A DNA stretch of 64,000 nucleotides. Origin: JAEUIE01 sp046350055. Its GTDB lineage: Bacteria > Planctomycetota > Planctomycetia > Gemmatales > HRBIN36. Both the position numbers and the translations under genes were made by a program. Shown in pieces: positions 54,801 through 63,402 of this stretch; positions within the stretch are counted from its first letter, which is position 1; each line of letters starts with the position of its first letter. The notes beneath the pieces were generated by a model. The model was not told the origin of the DNA. It was given only the letters and a program-made list of their open reading frames with translations, and ran no database searches. Where the stretch lies: NCBI GenBank assembly GCA_046350055.1, contig JAXMBC010000001.1:5022001-5086000 (forward strand), written 5' to 3'.

Positions 54801-55630
54801 TCGCACAGTGGCTTACCCGGCCCGATCATCCACTCACAGCCCGTGTCATGGTCAACCGAATCTGGCAACACCACTTCGGGCAGGGAATCGTAAAAACTCC
54901 CAATGATTTTGGAGTTCGTGGCCAGCCCCCCTCCGATCCAGCCCTGCTCGATCACCTGGCAACGCAGTTCATCCGCAGCGGCTGGTCCATCAAGTCAATG
55001 CATCGGCTCATCATGCTGAGTACAACCTATCAGCAGGCATCAGGCTCGAATACTGAGTTCCATGTCGGCTTTCCCCGTCGTCGACTGAGTGCTGAGGAAA
55101 TTCGCGATGCCATCCTTGCAATAAGTGGCGAACTTGATGTTGTGCCGGGCCAGGGTCATCCCTTTCCTTCGCCCACCAGTTGGGGCTTCACGCAGCATGC
55201 TCCATTCATTGCGATTTACAACCACAACAAACGCAGCATTTACCTCATGACTCAACGTCTGAAACGCCATCCTTTCCTCGCTCTTTTCGATGGGGCTGAT
55301 CCAAACGCGTCCACCGCAGATCGACTGGTTACCACTGTACCCACCCAGTCGCTTTATTTCCTGAATGATCCCTTCATCCATAAGTCCAGTGAGAAGTGGG
55401 CACAGCGATTACGTTCTACCTCTGCCAGCGAGTCGGAATGCATCGCCCAAGCCTATCGTCAGGCCTTGGGGCGTTCACCAACAGACCCTGAAAGCCTCGA
55501 CGCCGCATCCTTTCTCGCCTCCTATCGAGCTGAACTCAAAAAGGAAAGCAGGGATAACCTCGAAGTGCGATCCCTGGCAGCTTTCCTGCGTACCCTCTTC
55601 GCCAGTAACGAATTTCTGCATGTCGAGTGA
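51869..55630 (+). CDS. PSCyt1-DUF1549-DUF1553 cytochrome protein with two LamG-like domains
   Basis: 1253 residues from ATG 51869; a GTG directly before it is the alternative. There is a signal or anchor at residues 8-30. The PSCyt1 haem site is CFRCHGDG (Cys51, Cys54, His55), then [18 protein letters not shown]. DUF1549 (about 155-360) has [20 protein letters not shown] and [18 protein letters not shown]. DUF1553 (about 940-1215) has [30 protein letters not shown] (in the family consensus). Between them sit two tandem beta domains, at about 436-640 and 673-870, which share GDFELQ/GDLELQ openings and [18 protein letters not shown] segments. This is an internal duplication not usual in the family. 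The DUF1501 gene follows at once. Confidence 0.9.
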   Translation: [1253 protein letters not shown]

Positions 55631-55638
55631 GACCATCG

Positions 55639-57045
55639 ATGAGCATCAGCCCTCTCTTCAATCCATCCCGCCGTGGTCTGCTGCGATCGATGATCGGCGG
55701 ATCGATGTTGCTGCCTGGTATGCTCTCGCAATTGATAGCCGAGGATGCGGCGAATTCAGATCCGCTCGCCCCCAAGCCCCCACACTTCCCCGCCAAAGCC
55801 AGAAATGTCATCTTTCTCTACATGAGTGGCGGCGTCTCACACATCGAATCGTTCGATGAAAAGCCGAAACTCGTCGCGGATGCAGGCAAGACTGTCTCGG
55901 TCAACGAGTTCCAGGGCCGCAAGGGCGACCACAAGATGTTCCTTACCCGGCCCCGCTGGGATTTTGCAGCACATGGCAAATGTGGTACCCGCGTCAGTTC
56001 ACTCTTTCCGCACATGGCACAATGTGTTGACGATTTGTGCGTTATCCGCTCCATGACCTCCGATCACACCAACCATTACGAAGCCACGCTCGGTATTCAC
56101 ACCGGCTCGTTCACCTTCGCCCGACCCAGTATTGGCTCGTGGTTGAGTTATGGTCTGGGTACCATGAATCGCAATCTGCCCTCGTTCATGGTCATCGCTC
56201 CACAGTCACCCTATGCTGGCAGCCAGGTCTGGGGCAGCGATTTCCTCCCTGCAGCGCACCAGGGGACTCTCGTCGTTCCCGGTACCGAACCAGTGGCCAA
56301 TGTTCAGCGACGAGTACCCAGCAGCAGGCTTCAGGAACTGGAACTCGATCACCTGTCCAGAATGAATAAGCGACATCTGGCATCGCGAGCAGATGATCCT
56401 CTGCTGGCTGCACGGATGAAATCGTATCAGACTGCCTTCGGCATGCAGGCCGAGATGCCCGAAGTATTTGATTTCTCGAAAGAAACGGACGCAACACTGA
56501 AGCTGTATGGCCTCGAACGGGGAAGCGTCAAAGGCTTTGCCTGGCAATGCCTGGTTGCCCGACGTCTAGTCGAACGAGGCGTCCGCTTCGTCGAACTCAT
56601 CGACGTAGGTTCCTCCAACAACTGGGATGCGCATGGCGATATGATGACGCATGTGCCACTTGCCAGAAATGTGGATCAGCCTATCGCTGGGCTGTTGCGA
56701 GATCTCAAACAACGGGGCATGCTCAAGGACACCCTCGTTGTCTGGACGACCGAGTTCGGCCGCACCCCATTCAACGCTGCTGCCGATGCCAAGGGCCGGG
56801 AACATCATCATTGGGTCTTTTCCTCCTGGCTGGCCGGGGCTGGGGTAAAGCCAGGTATGACCTACGGTGAATCCGACGAGTATGGCATTCGTCCTCAGTC
56901 CAATCCTGTTCACGTTCACGATTTCCACGCAACGATTCTGCACCTGATGGGCCTCGACCACGAACGGCTGACTTACCGTCATTCCGGCAGAGACTATCGC
57001 CTGACTGATGTGTCAGGAACTGTGGTGCGTGACATTCTTGCCTAG
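55639..57045 (+). CDS. DUF1501 protein, partner of the PSCyt1 gene
   Basis: 468 residues from ATG 55639. A GTG at 55627 would form a GTGA overlap with the previous stop but lies before the natural leader. A Tat-like signal is present (NPSRRGLLRSMIGGSMLLPG). Core motifs are NVIFLYMSGGVSHIESFDEKP, MTSDHTNHYEATLGIHTG, VVWTTEFGRTPFN and KGREHHHWVFSSWLAGAG (separate strands). In planctomycetes this family and PSCyt1/DUF1553 genes occur as pairs; the pairing and near overlap here support a joint, probably periplasmic, role. Its C-terminus closely resembles the partial protein at 63840-64000. Confidence 0.9.
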   Translation: MSISPLFNPSRRGLLRSMIGGSMLLPGMLSQLIAEDAANSDPLAPKPPHFPAKARNVIFLYMSGGVSHIESFDEKPKLVADAGKTVSVNEFQGRKGDHKMFLTRPRWDFAAHGKCGTRVSSLFPHMAQCVDDLCVIRSMTSDHTNHYEATLGIHTGSFTFARPSIGSWLSYGLGTMNRNLPSFMVIAPQSPYAGSQVWGSDFLPAAHQGTLVVPGTEPVANVQRRVPSSRLQELELDHLSRMNKRHLASRADDPLLAARMKSYQTAFGMQAEMPEVFDFSKETDATLKLYGLERGSVKGFAWQCLVARRLVERGVRFVELIDVGSSNNWDAHGDMMTHVPLARNVDQPIAGLLRDLKQRGMLKDTLVVWTTEFGRTPFNAAADAKGREHHHWVFSSWLAGAGVKPGMTYGESDEYGIRPQSNPVHVHDFHATILHLMGLDHERLTYRHSGRDYRLTDVSGTVVRDILA

Positions 57046-57146
57046 TGACATGGTGATGTACTTCCCTGCAATCTCAGTATGCCTGCCGTTCTGCGAACCT
57101 GACGATTGCTCTTTGAGCATTATTTACCTATTTCCCATTTCAATCT

Positions 57147-57161
57147 GGCAGATTATCTGCC
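57147..57161. promoter_or_regulatory. Perfect palindrome upstream of the CBS gene
   Basis: GGCAGATTATCTGCC is a perfect 15-base palindrome (seven-base arms around one T), 55 bases before the CBS start codon. Its odd length and symmetry fit a dimeric repressor or activator site better than a hairpin. It is the only strong symmetry in this 171-base gap. Confidence 0.4.
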
Positions 57162-57216
57162 GGTCGGATAAAAGCAGAGTTAGAAGTCCACATAGCACCG
57201 TTCGACGGAGTATCTC

Positions 57217-57669
57217 ATGCCGCACACGATCAAAGCTTCTGAAATGACAGTGTCTCACATCATGACTCGCAATCTCTTCACGATTCGTCTCGATAAGAAA
57301 CTGATTGTTGTCAAGGAAATCATGGATTGGGCGCACGTGCGACATGTACCAGTTGTTGATGGTGATGGCAGTCTGGTCGGCCTGGTGAGCCATCGCGATC
57401 TGCTTGGTGCATCCCTGGCCATGGTCGATAAAGCCAGGACCGAATTCGACAGAAAGAACTGGCTGGCTCACATTCTTGTCAAGGACGTCATGCAGAAAAC
57501 CGTTCTGGCTGTGAACCCGACAGCATCTGTAGCTCATATTGCCCACTTGATGCGCACCAGGAAAATCGGGTGCGTTCCTGTCGTGGAGAACGGCAAACTA
57601 GTCGGAATCGTTACGGAGCATGATCTGCTGCAAGTAGTCGAAAAACTCTGTGCAGAAAAGACTACTTGA
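57217..57669 (+). CDS. CBS-domain pair protein
   Basis: 150 residues, essentially two CBS motifs: VSHIMTRNLFTIRLDKKLIVVKEIM with VRHVPVVDGDGSLVGLVSHRDLL, and VKDVMQKTVLAVNPTASVAHIAHLM with IGCVPVVENGKLVGIVTEHDLL. Such stand-alone pairs bind adenine nucleotides or cyclic di-AMP-type ligands and regulate partner proteins. There is no signal peptide. No partner is obvious; the next gene is on the other strand. A 15-base palindrome lies upstream. Confidence 0.92.
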   Translation: MPHTIKASEMTVSHIMTRNLFTIRLDKKLIVVKEIMDWAHVRHVPVVDGDGSLVGLVSHRDLLGASLAMVDKARTEFDRKNWLAHILVKDVMQKTVLAVNPTASVAHIAHLMRTRKIGCVPVVENGKLVGIVTEHDLLQVVEKLCAEKTT

Positions 57670-57714
57670 ACTCAACTGACAGAATGCGGCTTTGAATGTA
57701 CGCCGATCACTTTC

Positions 57715-58824
57715 TCATTCATCCATTGCTGTTCTAAATCGCTCTGGCAGTCCCAGCCCTGTGGACTGTACAAATCGTTCAAACTCAGCCACATAGGTCG
57801 CCACATTCGCCTGCAAAATAGTGTTGTGGTTACCACGGGGCAGTATCGCGAGTCGTTTGTGCGTTCCACCGCCCCACTGATGCAGTCGATCTGCATGAGA
57901 TGAGGGGACAAGGCTGTCTCCGGCTGCATGAAGAATCAGTAAAGGACCTCTGTAACTGCTGAGTTTGGCTTGATGATCGAAGTGTGTTACCAGTGCAGCC
58001 TCCACATCACCTCTGCTTACACCCTCTTCTAAATCGTCTGGAACAGGCCAGATATCGGTGATCGACGCAATGCCGCTTTCGAGCACCAGCCCTCCCAGAC
58101 CTGGAAGACGATGCGCGAGTTCGATTGCATAGATGCTTCCCAGCGAACGCCCAAATGCAACAACACGCTGGGCGGGTACTCCCAGTGCCTTGACCACGTT
58201 CACACCATCCTGAAGCATCGCTACCAGTTCCGGTTCGCCTTCAGATTGCCCATAACCACGATACTCGACGAAGCAGACATTGATGCCTGCAGATGCAAAG
58301 AGATCACCGCAGCAGTCAACGCACTCTGCAGCAAGCTCACCATTTCCATGAAAGTAGACGACCCAGCCTGCGCCCGGGTGATTGCGCAGGACATGACATC
58401 CAAGGACATGTCCTCCTGACCGAACGGGTAGCGTAGGGTACACCGATGAACGCCGCGGATGAAATGCATGACGATTCAGGAATGACAGTACCCTGTCAGT
58501 CTGAATATCACTGGCAGTATTCTGTAGTATCTCAGAATCTTGCCCAGGAGCCCGGGACTTCGCCTGTACAGGTGAATCAATGTACTGAAACCGTGGCTGC
58601 ATCTGTCCTTCAACATTCACCAGTTCCTGAAACATCCGTCTGGGTCGCACCCAAAACCCGTAGTCGCCATACTCCTGCCGATAAACGACGAGTTCCTCCT
58701 GGGTCTCGCTGTGCAATGCCACACCGATAACGGTGTATTCCTTGCCCTTGTAGTGACGATAGCGACCTAATGGCAGCTCTGCAGATCTTTGAGACACAAC
58801 GTTAATGAGTTTCTCATCCAGCAT
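57715..58824 (-). CDS. DUF1653 domain fused to alpha/beta hydrolase
   Basis: 369 residues. Residues 18-75 match DUF1653 (LGRYRHYKGKEYTVIGVALHSETQEELVVYRQ is one long segment of it; key words GRYRHYKG and LVVYRQEYG). After a linker a hydrolase domain has the oxyanion region WVVYFHGNGELAAE, FVEYRGYGQSEGEPEL, and the nucleophile elbow AFGRSLGSIYAIEL (Ser227). The acid is in ILHAAGDSLVP and the histidine in PRGNHNTIL. The hydrolase part resembles ABHD17/YqkD-type serine hydrolases. DUF1653 usually occurs alone in very small proteins. There is no signal peptide. Substrate unknown. Confidence 0.85.
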   Translation of the reverse strand: MLDEKLINVVSQRSAELPLGRYRHYKGKEYTVIGVALHSETQEELVVYRQEYGDYGFWVRPRRMFQELVNVEGQMQPRFQYIDSPVQAKSRAPGQDSEILQNTASDIQTDRVLSFLNRHAFHPRRSSVYPTLPVRSGGHVLGCHVLRNHPGAGWVVYFHGNGELAAECVDCCGDLFASAGINVCFVEYRGYGQSEGEPELVAMLQDGVNVVKALGVPAQRVVAFGRSLGSIYAIELAHRLPGLGGLVLESGIASITDIWPVPDDLEEGVSRGDVEAALVTHFDHQAKLSSYRGPLLILHAAGDSLVPSSHADRLHQWGGGTHKRLAILPRGNHNTILQANVATYVAEFERFVQSTGLGLPERFRTAMDE

Positions 58825-58859
58825 AATGAATCCTGTTCATATGACTCATGGCGACCTGC

Positions 58860-60167
58860 TCACTCCCTGCCTGGCCACCACTCATCAAGCCTTTTCACCA
58901 GGGTTTGCACAATGTCGGGATGCTGCCTGCTCAAGTCGGTGAGTTCTTTCGGATCAGCAATCACATCGTAAAGCTCTGGATGTTGCATAGGAAGACGCGC
59001 GAGGTTGGGAACAATCAGCTTCCATTTTCCCGCGATGATCCATCGATACTGCAAATTTGCTGCTGGCCTGGCGATGTCCACTGCATTGTGCTCGAAGATC
59101 TCACCCATGACAGCAGTTCGCATTCTGACTGCTTCGTCATCCAGCAGATTTATGCCTTGCATGGCGTTGTCTGGCACCATACCGATGGTCCGCAGCATCG
59201 TGGGTATCAGGTCAACGGAGCTTGCCAGTTGATCGGACTTCCTGGGCGTGATCTTACCTGGCCAGCGTATCAGGATGGGCGTGCGCACGCCCCCATCATA
59301 CGGCGAGCGTTTGGATCTTGCCTTGAATTGACCACTATTCTCGTCCTGAATCCAGCCATTGTCATGAAGATACACAACAATCGTATTTTCCGTGAGGCGC
59401 TTATCCTCCAGATGCCTGAGTAGATCGCCAATGGTCTCGTCAAACCATTCACACATCGCCCAGTATTTTGCCACATGTATAGACTCGGTCTTGCTACGAT
59501 ACTTCTTCAGCAGTCGCTCGGGCGGATTGTGTGGCGAATGTGGCATCATTGGGGCATACCAGACAAAGAACGGTTTACCATCCTTCTGGGATTGATCCAT
59601 GAAGTCGAAAACGGGCTGGAGACCCTGGCGACCAATGGTGAGGCCAGCATCACCATGCCTTCCCCCTTTGTCGGGATCGCCGTGCGTCATACCTTCAGTG
59701 AAACCTCCGCAACGACAGGCATTCCCCTCCCACCATTTTCCTGTTTGCAGACTGACATACCCCTTGGCGGCAAGAAGCTTGGGAAGCGTGGGAGACTGTT
59801 CAAACAGTTTCTGCATTGCCAACCGTTGCGCCTGGTACCCGGGGTCCTTGTTGGCTTCAGCACTGTTCTTGCCGGGCGGCAAAGGTGGATCATTCGAGGT
59901 GATTTTGTGCTGATGAGGAAACAGGCCAGTTATCATCGTCGCCAGGCTGGCACGACAGAGGCTGGTTGGCACATAGCCTCGCGTGAACACCAGACTCTGA
60001 GATGCTAGTTTGTCAAGGTGGGGAGTACATATCGCAGGGTGCCCCATGAAGCCATAGTCGGTCCAAGCCTGATCATCACCAACAATAAAGACGATGTTGG
60101 GCTCAGAGGCAAAGATGGCGACGTTTGCAACAAGCACTGCAATGAGAGCACAGCTGAAGCGATACAT
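58860..60167 (-). CDS. Sulfatase with variant active-site motif
   Basis: 435 residues from ATG 60167 (GAGG five bases upstream; an ATG at 60179 is the alternative), with signal peptide MYRFSCALIAVLVANVAIFA. The sulfatase core is EPNIVFIVGDDQAWTDYGFMG, then the position of the formylglycine motif, here TSLCRASLATMITG with Cys71. The usual form is C-x-P-x-R; this one has Cys-Arg-Ala-Ser-Leu, so the arginine four residues later is missing. Other elements are GKWWEGN, FVWYAPMMPHSPHNPP and YLHDNGWIQDENSG. It may belong to a planctomycete subgroup with altered maturation, or be inactive as a sulfatase. It is followed on the same strand by the DUF1653-hydrolase. Confidence 0.88.
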   Translation of the reverse strand: MYRFSCALIAVLVANVAIFASEPNIVFIVGDDQAWTDYGFMGHPAICTPHLDKLASQSLVFTRGYVPTSLCRASLATMITGLFPHQHKITSNDPPLPPGKNSAEANKDPGYQAQRLAMQKLFEQSPTLPKLLAAKGYVSLQTGKWWEGNACRCGGFTEGMTHGDPDKGGRHGDAGLTIGRQGLQPVFDFMDQSQKDGKPFFVWYAPMMPHSPHNPPERLLKKYRSKTESIHVAKYWAMCEWFDETIGDLLRHLEDKRLTENTIVVYLHDNGWIQDENSGQFKARSKRSPYDGGVRTPILIRWPGKITPRKSDQLASSVDLIPTMLRTIGMVPDNAMQGINLLDDEAVRMRTAVMGEIFEHNAVDIARPAANLQYRWIIAGKWKLIVPNLARLPMQHPELYDVIADPKELTDLSRQHPDIVQTLVKRLDEWWPGRE

Positions 60168-60203
60168 AGTAAACCTCATGAGCCCAGGATGTTATAGTCC
60201 ACC

Positions 60204-61892
60204 TCAAGTCAATCCCACAATGTTCCCCTGGCTATCGAGATCGATACGTTGTGCTGCAGGGTTGGTCGGCAAGCCGGGCATCGTCGAAATATCACCAGCC
60301 AGGGCGTACAGAAACCCGGCGCCCGCAGCTAGCCGTACATCACGGATGGGAAAACGATACCCCTTCAGCCAGCCCAGCCGCTTCGGATCATGCGACAGCG
60401 AGTATTGCGTCTTGGCAATGCACAGTGGCAAGGAACCAAATCCTGACCTGGAAAAGCGAGCCAGCTTTTCCAGAGCCAGAGGAGCCATGTCAACACCGTC
60501 TGCGCCGTAAATCTCCCGAGCCAGTGTGGTGATCTTCTCTTCTGGCGTAGTATCGAGTTCATACAACATGCGGAACTGGCTGGGATTCTCCGTCGCCTGT
60601 ATGACAGCCCGGGCCAACTCTTCCGCTCCCGTTCCTCCCTGGGCGAAGGCATCGCTGACCGCGACCGCAGTCGCCCCTGAATCAAATGCTATCTGACGCA
60701 GACCTGCGATCTCCCGGTCCGTATCGTTCGGAAATCGATTGATCGCTACGACCGTCGGCACACCAAACTTTTGCAGAATTGCCAGGTGCGCCTGAAGATT
60801 CACCGCACCAGCGTGCAGCGCATCAGAATTCTCACCCAGCAGATCGGCAGGCAACGGCCTGCCAGGACGAACATCAAACCGGCCACTCTGATACTTGAGC
60901 GCCCTGATGGTACAGACCAGCACTTCCACATCTGGACGAAGACCACTGGCACGGCATTTGATATGAAACAGTTTCTCTGCCCCGCAATCGGAACCAAATC
61001 CACTCTCGGTAACAACGTAATCTGCCAGACGCACTGCCATCAAATCCGCGATGACTGATGAATTCCCATGTGCAATGTTGGCGAATGGCCCGGCATGAAC
61101 AAGTGCAGGTGTGCCTTCCGCCGTCTGCACCAGATTAGGTCGTATGGCATCGACCAGAAGCGATGCCATCGCTCCAGCAGCTCCGATCTGCTCAGCGGTG
61201 ACAATCTCTCCCTCCGCTGTCTGCCCCACCACAATTCTGCCCAGCCGCTTGCGCATGTCCTGCAGATCGGACGCCAGGGCAATGATTGCCATCACTTCCG
61301 AAGCAGCAGTCAGGTCAAAACCCGTTTCCCGCAAGGGCGCCATCGGCGGTTCATCACGACCGGTAAGGATGCTGGCAAGTCCCTTATCGCAGACATCAAT
61401 CACGCGCCGCCAAAGCACAGTAGCCGGATCGAGCCGTGGTGTTTTACCCCGCTTGAGATGATTATCGAGCATCGCGGCCAGCAGATTGTTTGCCGAAGCT
61501 ATGGCGTGCAAATCACCAGTGAAATGCAGGTTGATCTTCTGAGCCGGTTCGAGTGTGGCCTTCCCACCACCACTGCCTCCTCCCTTGATGCCGAATACCG
61601 GGCCCTGCGAGGGCTGCCTCAATGTTGCGATGGCATTCTTCCCAAGACGACACAACCCCATGGCGAGTCCAATCGTAGTAACAGTCTTGCCTTCGCCTAG
61701 TGGCGTGGGGTTAATTGCAGTCACACCGATGTACTTGCCTTGAGGCCGATTCGCCAACCGTGTCAATAGTTCGAGTGAAAGTTTGCCCTGATACCATCCA
61801 AAAGGCTCCACATCTCCGGTACCCAGGCCTAATTGTGCAGCGATTGTATCGACTTTGTGAAGGTGTTTTTGATTCATTGCTGAGCTGTTCAT
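60204..61892 (-). CDS. fhs: Formate-tetrahydrofolate ligase
   Basis: 562 residues, normal for the family. ATP-binding P-loop in INPTPLGEGKTVTTIGLAMG, FGIKGGGSGGG glycine loop, then INLHFTGDLHAIASANNLLAAMLDNH, and the later folate-site region DLAVVAINRFPNDTDREI. It makes 10-formyl-tetrahydrofolate from formate, ATP and tetrahydrofolate for purine and methionyl-tRNA formylation or the C1 branch. The glycine loop reads GGGSGGGKATLEP, where many relatives have GGAAGGGYAQV; this is a mild divergence. Its neighbours are a sulfatase and a broken hydrolase, with no other C1 genes. Confidence 0.93.
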   Translation of the reverse strand: MNSSAMNQKHLHKVDTIAAQLGLGTGDVEPFGWYQGKLSLELLTRLANRPQGKYIGVTAINPTPLGEGKTVTTIGLAMGLCRLGKNAIATLRQPSQGPVFGIKGGGSGGGKATLEPAQKINLHFTGDLHAIASANNLLAAMLDNHLKRGKTPRLDPATVLWRRVIDVCDKGLASILTGRDEPPMAPLRETGFDLTAASEVMAIIALASDLQDMRKRLGRIVVGQTAEGEIVTAEQIGAAGAMASLLVDAIRPNLVQTAEGTPALVHAGPFANIAHGNSSVIADLMAVRLADYVVTESGFGSDCGAEKLFHIKCRASGLRPDVEVLVCTIRALKYQSGRFDVRPGRPLPADLLGENSDALHAGAVNLQAHLAILQKFGVPTVVAINRFPNDTDREIAGLRQIAFDSGATAVAVSDAFAQGGTGAEELARAVIQATENPSQFRMLYELDTTPEEKITTLAREIYGADGVDMAPLALEKLARFSRSGFGSLPLCIAKTQYSLSHDPKRLGWLKGYRFPIRDVRLAAGAGFLYALAGDISTMPGLPTNPAAQRIDLDSQGNIVGLT

Positions 61893-61993
61893 GTGACAGT
61901 ACTTTCAGGCTCGTGTCGCACTACATGCATGGCGTGCCACAGGAAGTGAACTTACTACCTGACTCAAGAACCCACTGGTAAGTACAAGTAGCA

Positions 61994-62791
61994 TTAGTGA
62001 CGGGGCTTCCCTGCATTCAGCGTATGAGCTATCACGAAGTCCACCAGTTCCTGACACCGGAAGAAGCCTTCCCAAACATTATGCCCCTGCCCCGGGACTA
62101 TCTTCAGCACCATCCTGCCACCAAGCTGCTTGTACTGTTGCGCCACTTCGCCGGAGTTCTCCTGAAGCGGAACAACTTTATCTACATCACCGTGAATGTG
62201 AAATATCGGCACATCTGCTTTCGCAAGAGACGCAAGTCGGGCTACAGGATTATGCATGTTGAGTTGCTTCTCAAGTCCCTTGCTGGTCAGTCCATACGCT
62301 TAAGACGCCTTGTCCAGCCCAGGGTAGCTGCGCAGATCACAAACAGGGTAGATGCCTGCAATACATGCAATCTTGTCAGCATTATCACAAGCCCAGTTGT
62401 AGAGCATCAACCCACCACGACTGCGTGCCAGCAGCGCTACTCGGGGAGCAAAACCCCGGCTGGTAACGAGTTCATTGTACAGGGCTGAGTAAACCTTACG
62501 GCCATTCGGACTACCGTACGATTCACCCACATCAATTCCAGCAATGGCAATGCCTTTGGCCAGGAACTGCTCGAACATCCAGTTCTCTCGAGTTTCAGGA
62601 AGCCCCGGCAGTGTTGGTGCATACCAGACCCATGGCGTAGGCTTCTTCACATCGCTCTGCCTGGGCATGATCAGAAAAGCTGCATGACCTGCAACTTTAA
62701 AGGCCTGTTTGACAGGACGCTCCTGCGGTGATGAGTAGATCTTACTCTCATCAAAGTGCAACACGGCAAGGGCAACCAGCATCGCTGTCAT
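61994..62791 (-). pseudogene. Alpha/beta hydrolase gene interrupted by an in-frame TAA
   Basis: The ATG at 62791 overlaps the methyltransferase stop as ATGA. The frame runs 163 codons, meets TAA at 62300-62302, and continues in the same frame for 101 codons to the end at 61994. The first part has a leader-like MTAMLVALAVLHFDES, GIDVGESYGSPNGR and a nucleophile loop LLARSRGGLML. The second has the acid and histidine regions FHIHGDVDKVVP and GQGHNVWEGFF. The break reads LDKAS-stop-AYGLT, and the residues on both sides fit a continuous domain. So the triad is split. Recent nonsense mutation or a sequence error are the likely causes; TAA excludes a selenocysteine reading. Confidence 0.75.
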
Positions 62792-63402
62792 TTCGTCGCC
62801 ACTCCTCGATAAAGATAGCCAAAGATCACTGGTGTTTTTTCGAGATACTGCGTTTCCACATCCAATGATGCGTATGGCTTTGATGCAACCAGTTCCCTGA
62901 TATGACGGTCAAGATGGCAACCATCGCCGAATGACTTCTGTAGCCAGTTCAATCGGCGCTGCCATTTCTGAATGTGTGCATCAGGACTCAGTCCATGTTC
63001 CAGGAACAGAAATCGTCCCGATGGTCTCAGTACACGATAGACTTCCGAAAGGGCCATGTCGACTGCTTGAATACTGCAAAGCGTGAATGTGCTGACCACA
63101 GTGTCGAATGAACAATCCTCAAACGGAAGTTGAGAAGCTGTCACATGATGTACATCAACTCTCATGCCAGATTGCCGGATGCGTTCCTGAGCAAGCCGAT
63201 GCATGCCGGTATTAGGTTCAATGACCGATAGTTGCTGAAGATGCCTCGGGTACCAGGACAAATTGAGACCCGTGCCAAATCCAATTTCAAGAATGCTGCC
63301 ACTAACCTGTTGCAGGAGTAGTTCACGATGCTTCGCGACGTTGGGCCTGTTGAGAAAGCAATCACACAAGCGGGGGAAGATGTATTTGGAATAGATCCCC
63401 AT
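62788..63402 (-). CDS. Class I SAM-dependent methyltransferase
   Basis: 204 residues of UbiE-like form. Motif I SILEIGFGTGLNLSWYP binds SAM; motif II FDTVVSTFTLCSIQAVDMALSEVYRVL; motif III GRFLFLEHGLSPD. An N-terminal region KYIFPRLCDCFLNRP is seen in a set of small bacterial methyltransferases. The substrate is unknown. The gene's stop overlaps the start of the interrupted hydrolase by ATGA, so the two were probably co-translated before the nonsense change. Confidence 0.9.
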   Translation of the reverse strand: MGIYSKYIFPRLCDCFLNRPNVAKHRELLLQQVSGSILEIGFGTGLNLSWYPRHLQQLSVIEPNTGMHRLAQERIRQSGMRVDVHHVTASQLPFEDCSFDTVVSTFTLCSIQAVDMALSEVYRVLRPSGRFLFLEHGLSPDAHIQKWQRRLNWLQKSFGDGCHLDRHIRELVASKPYASLDVETQYLEKTPVIFGYLYRGVATK

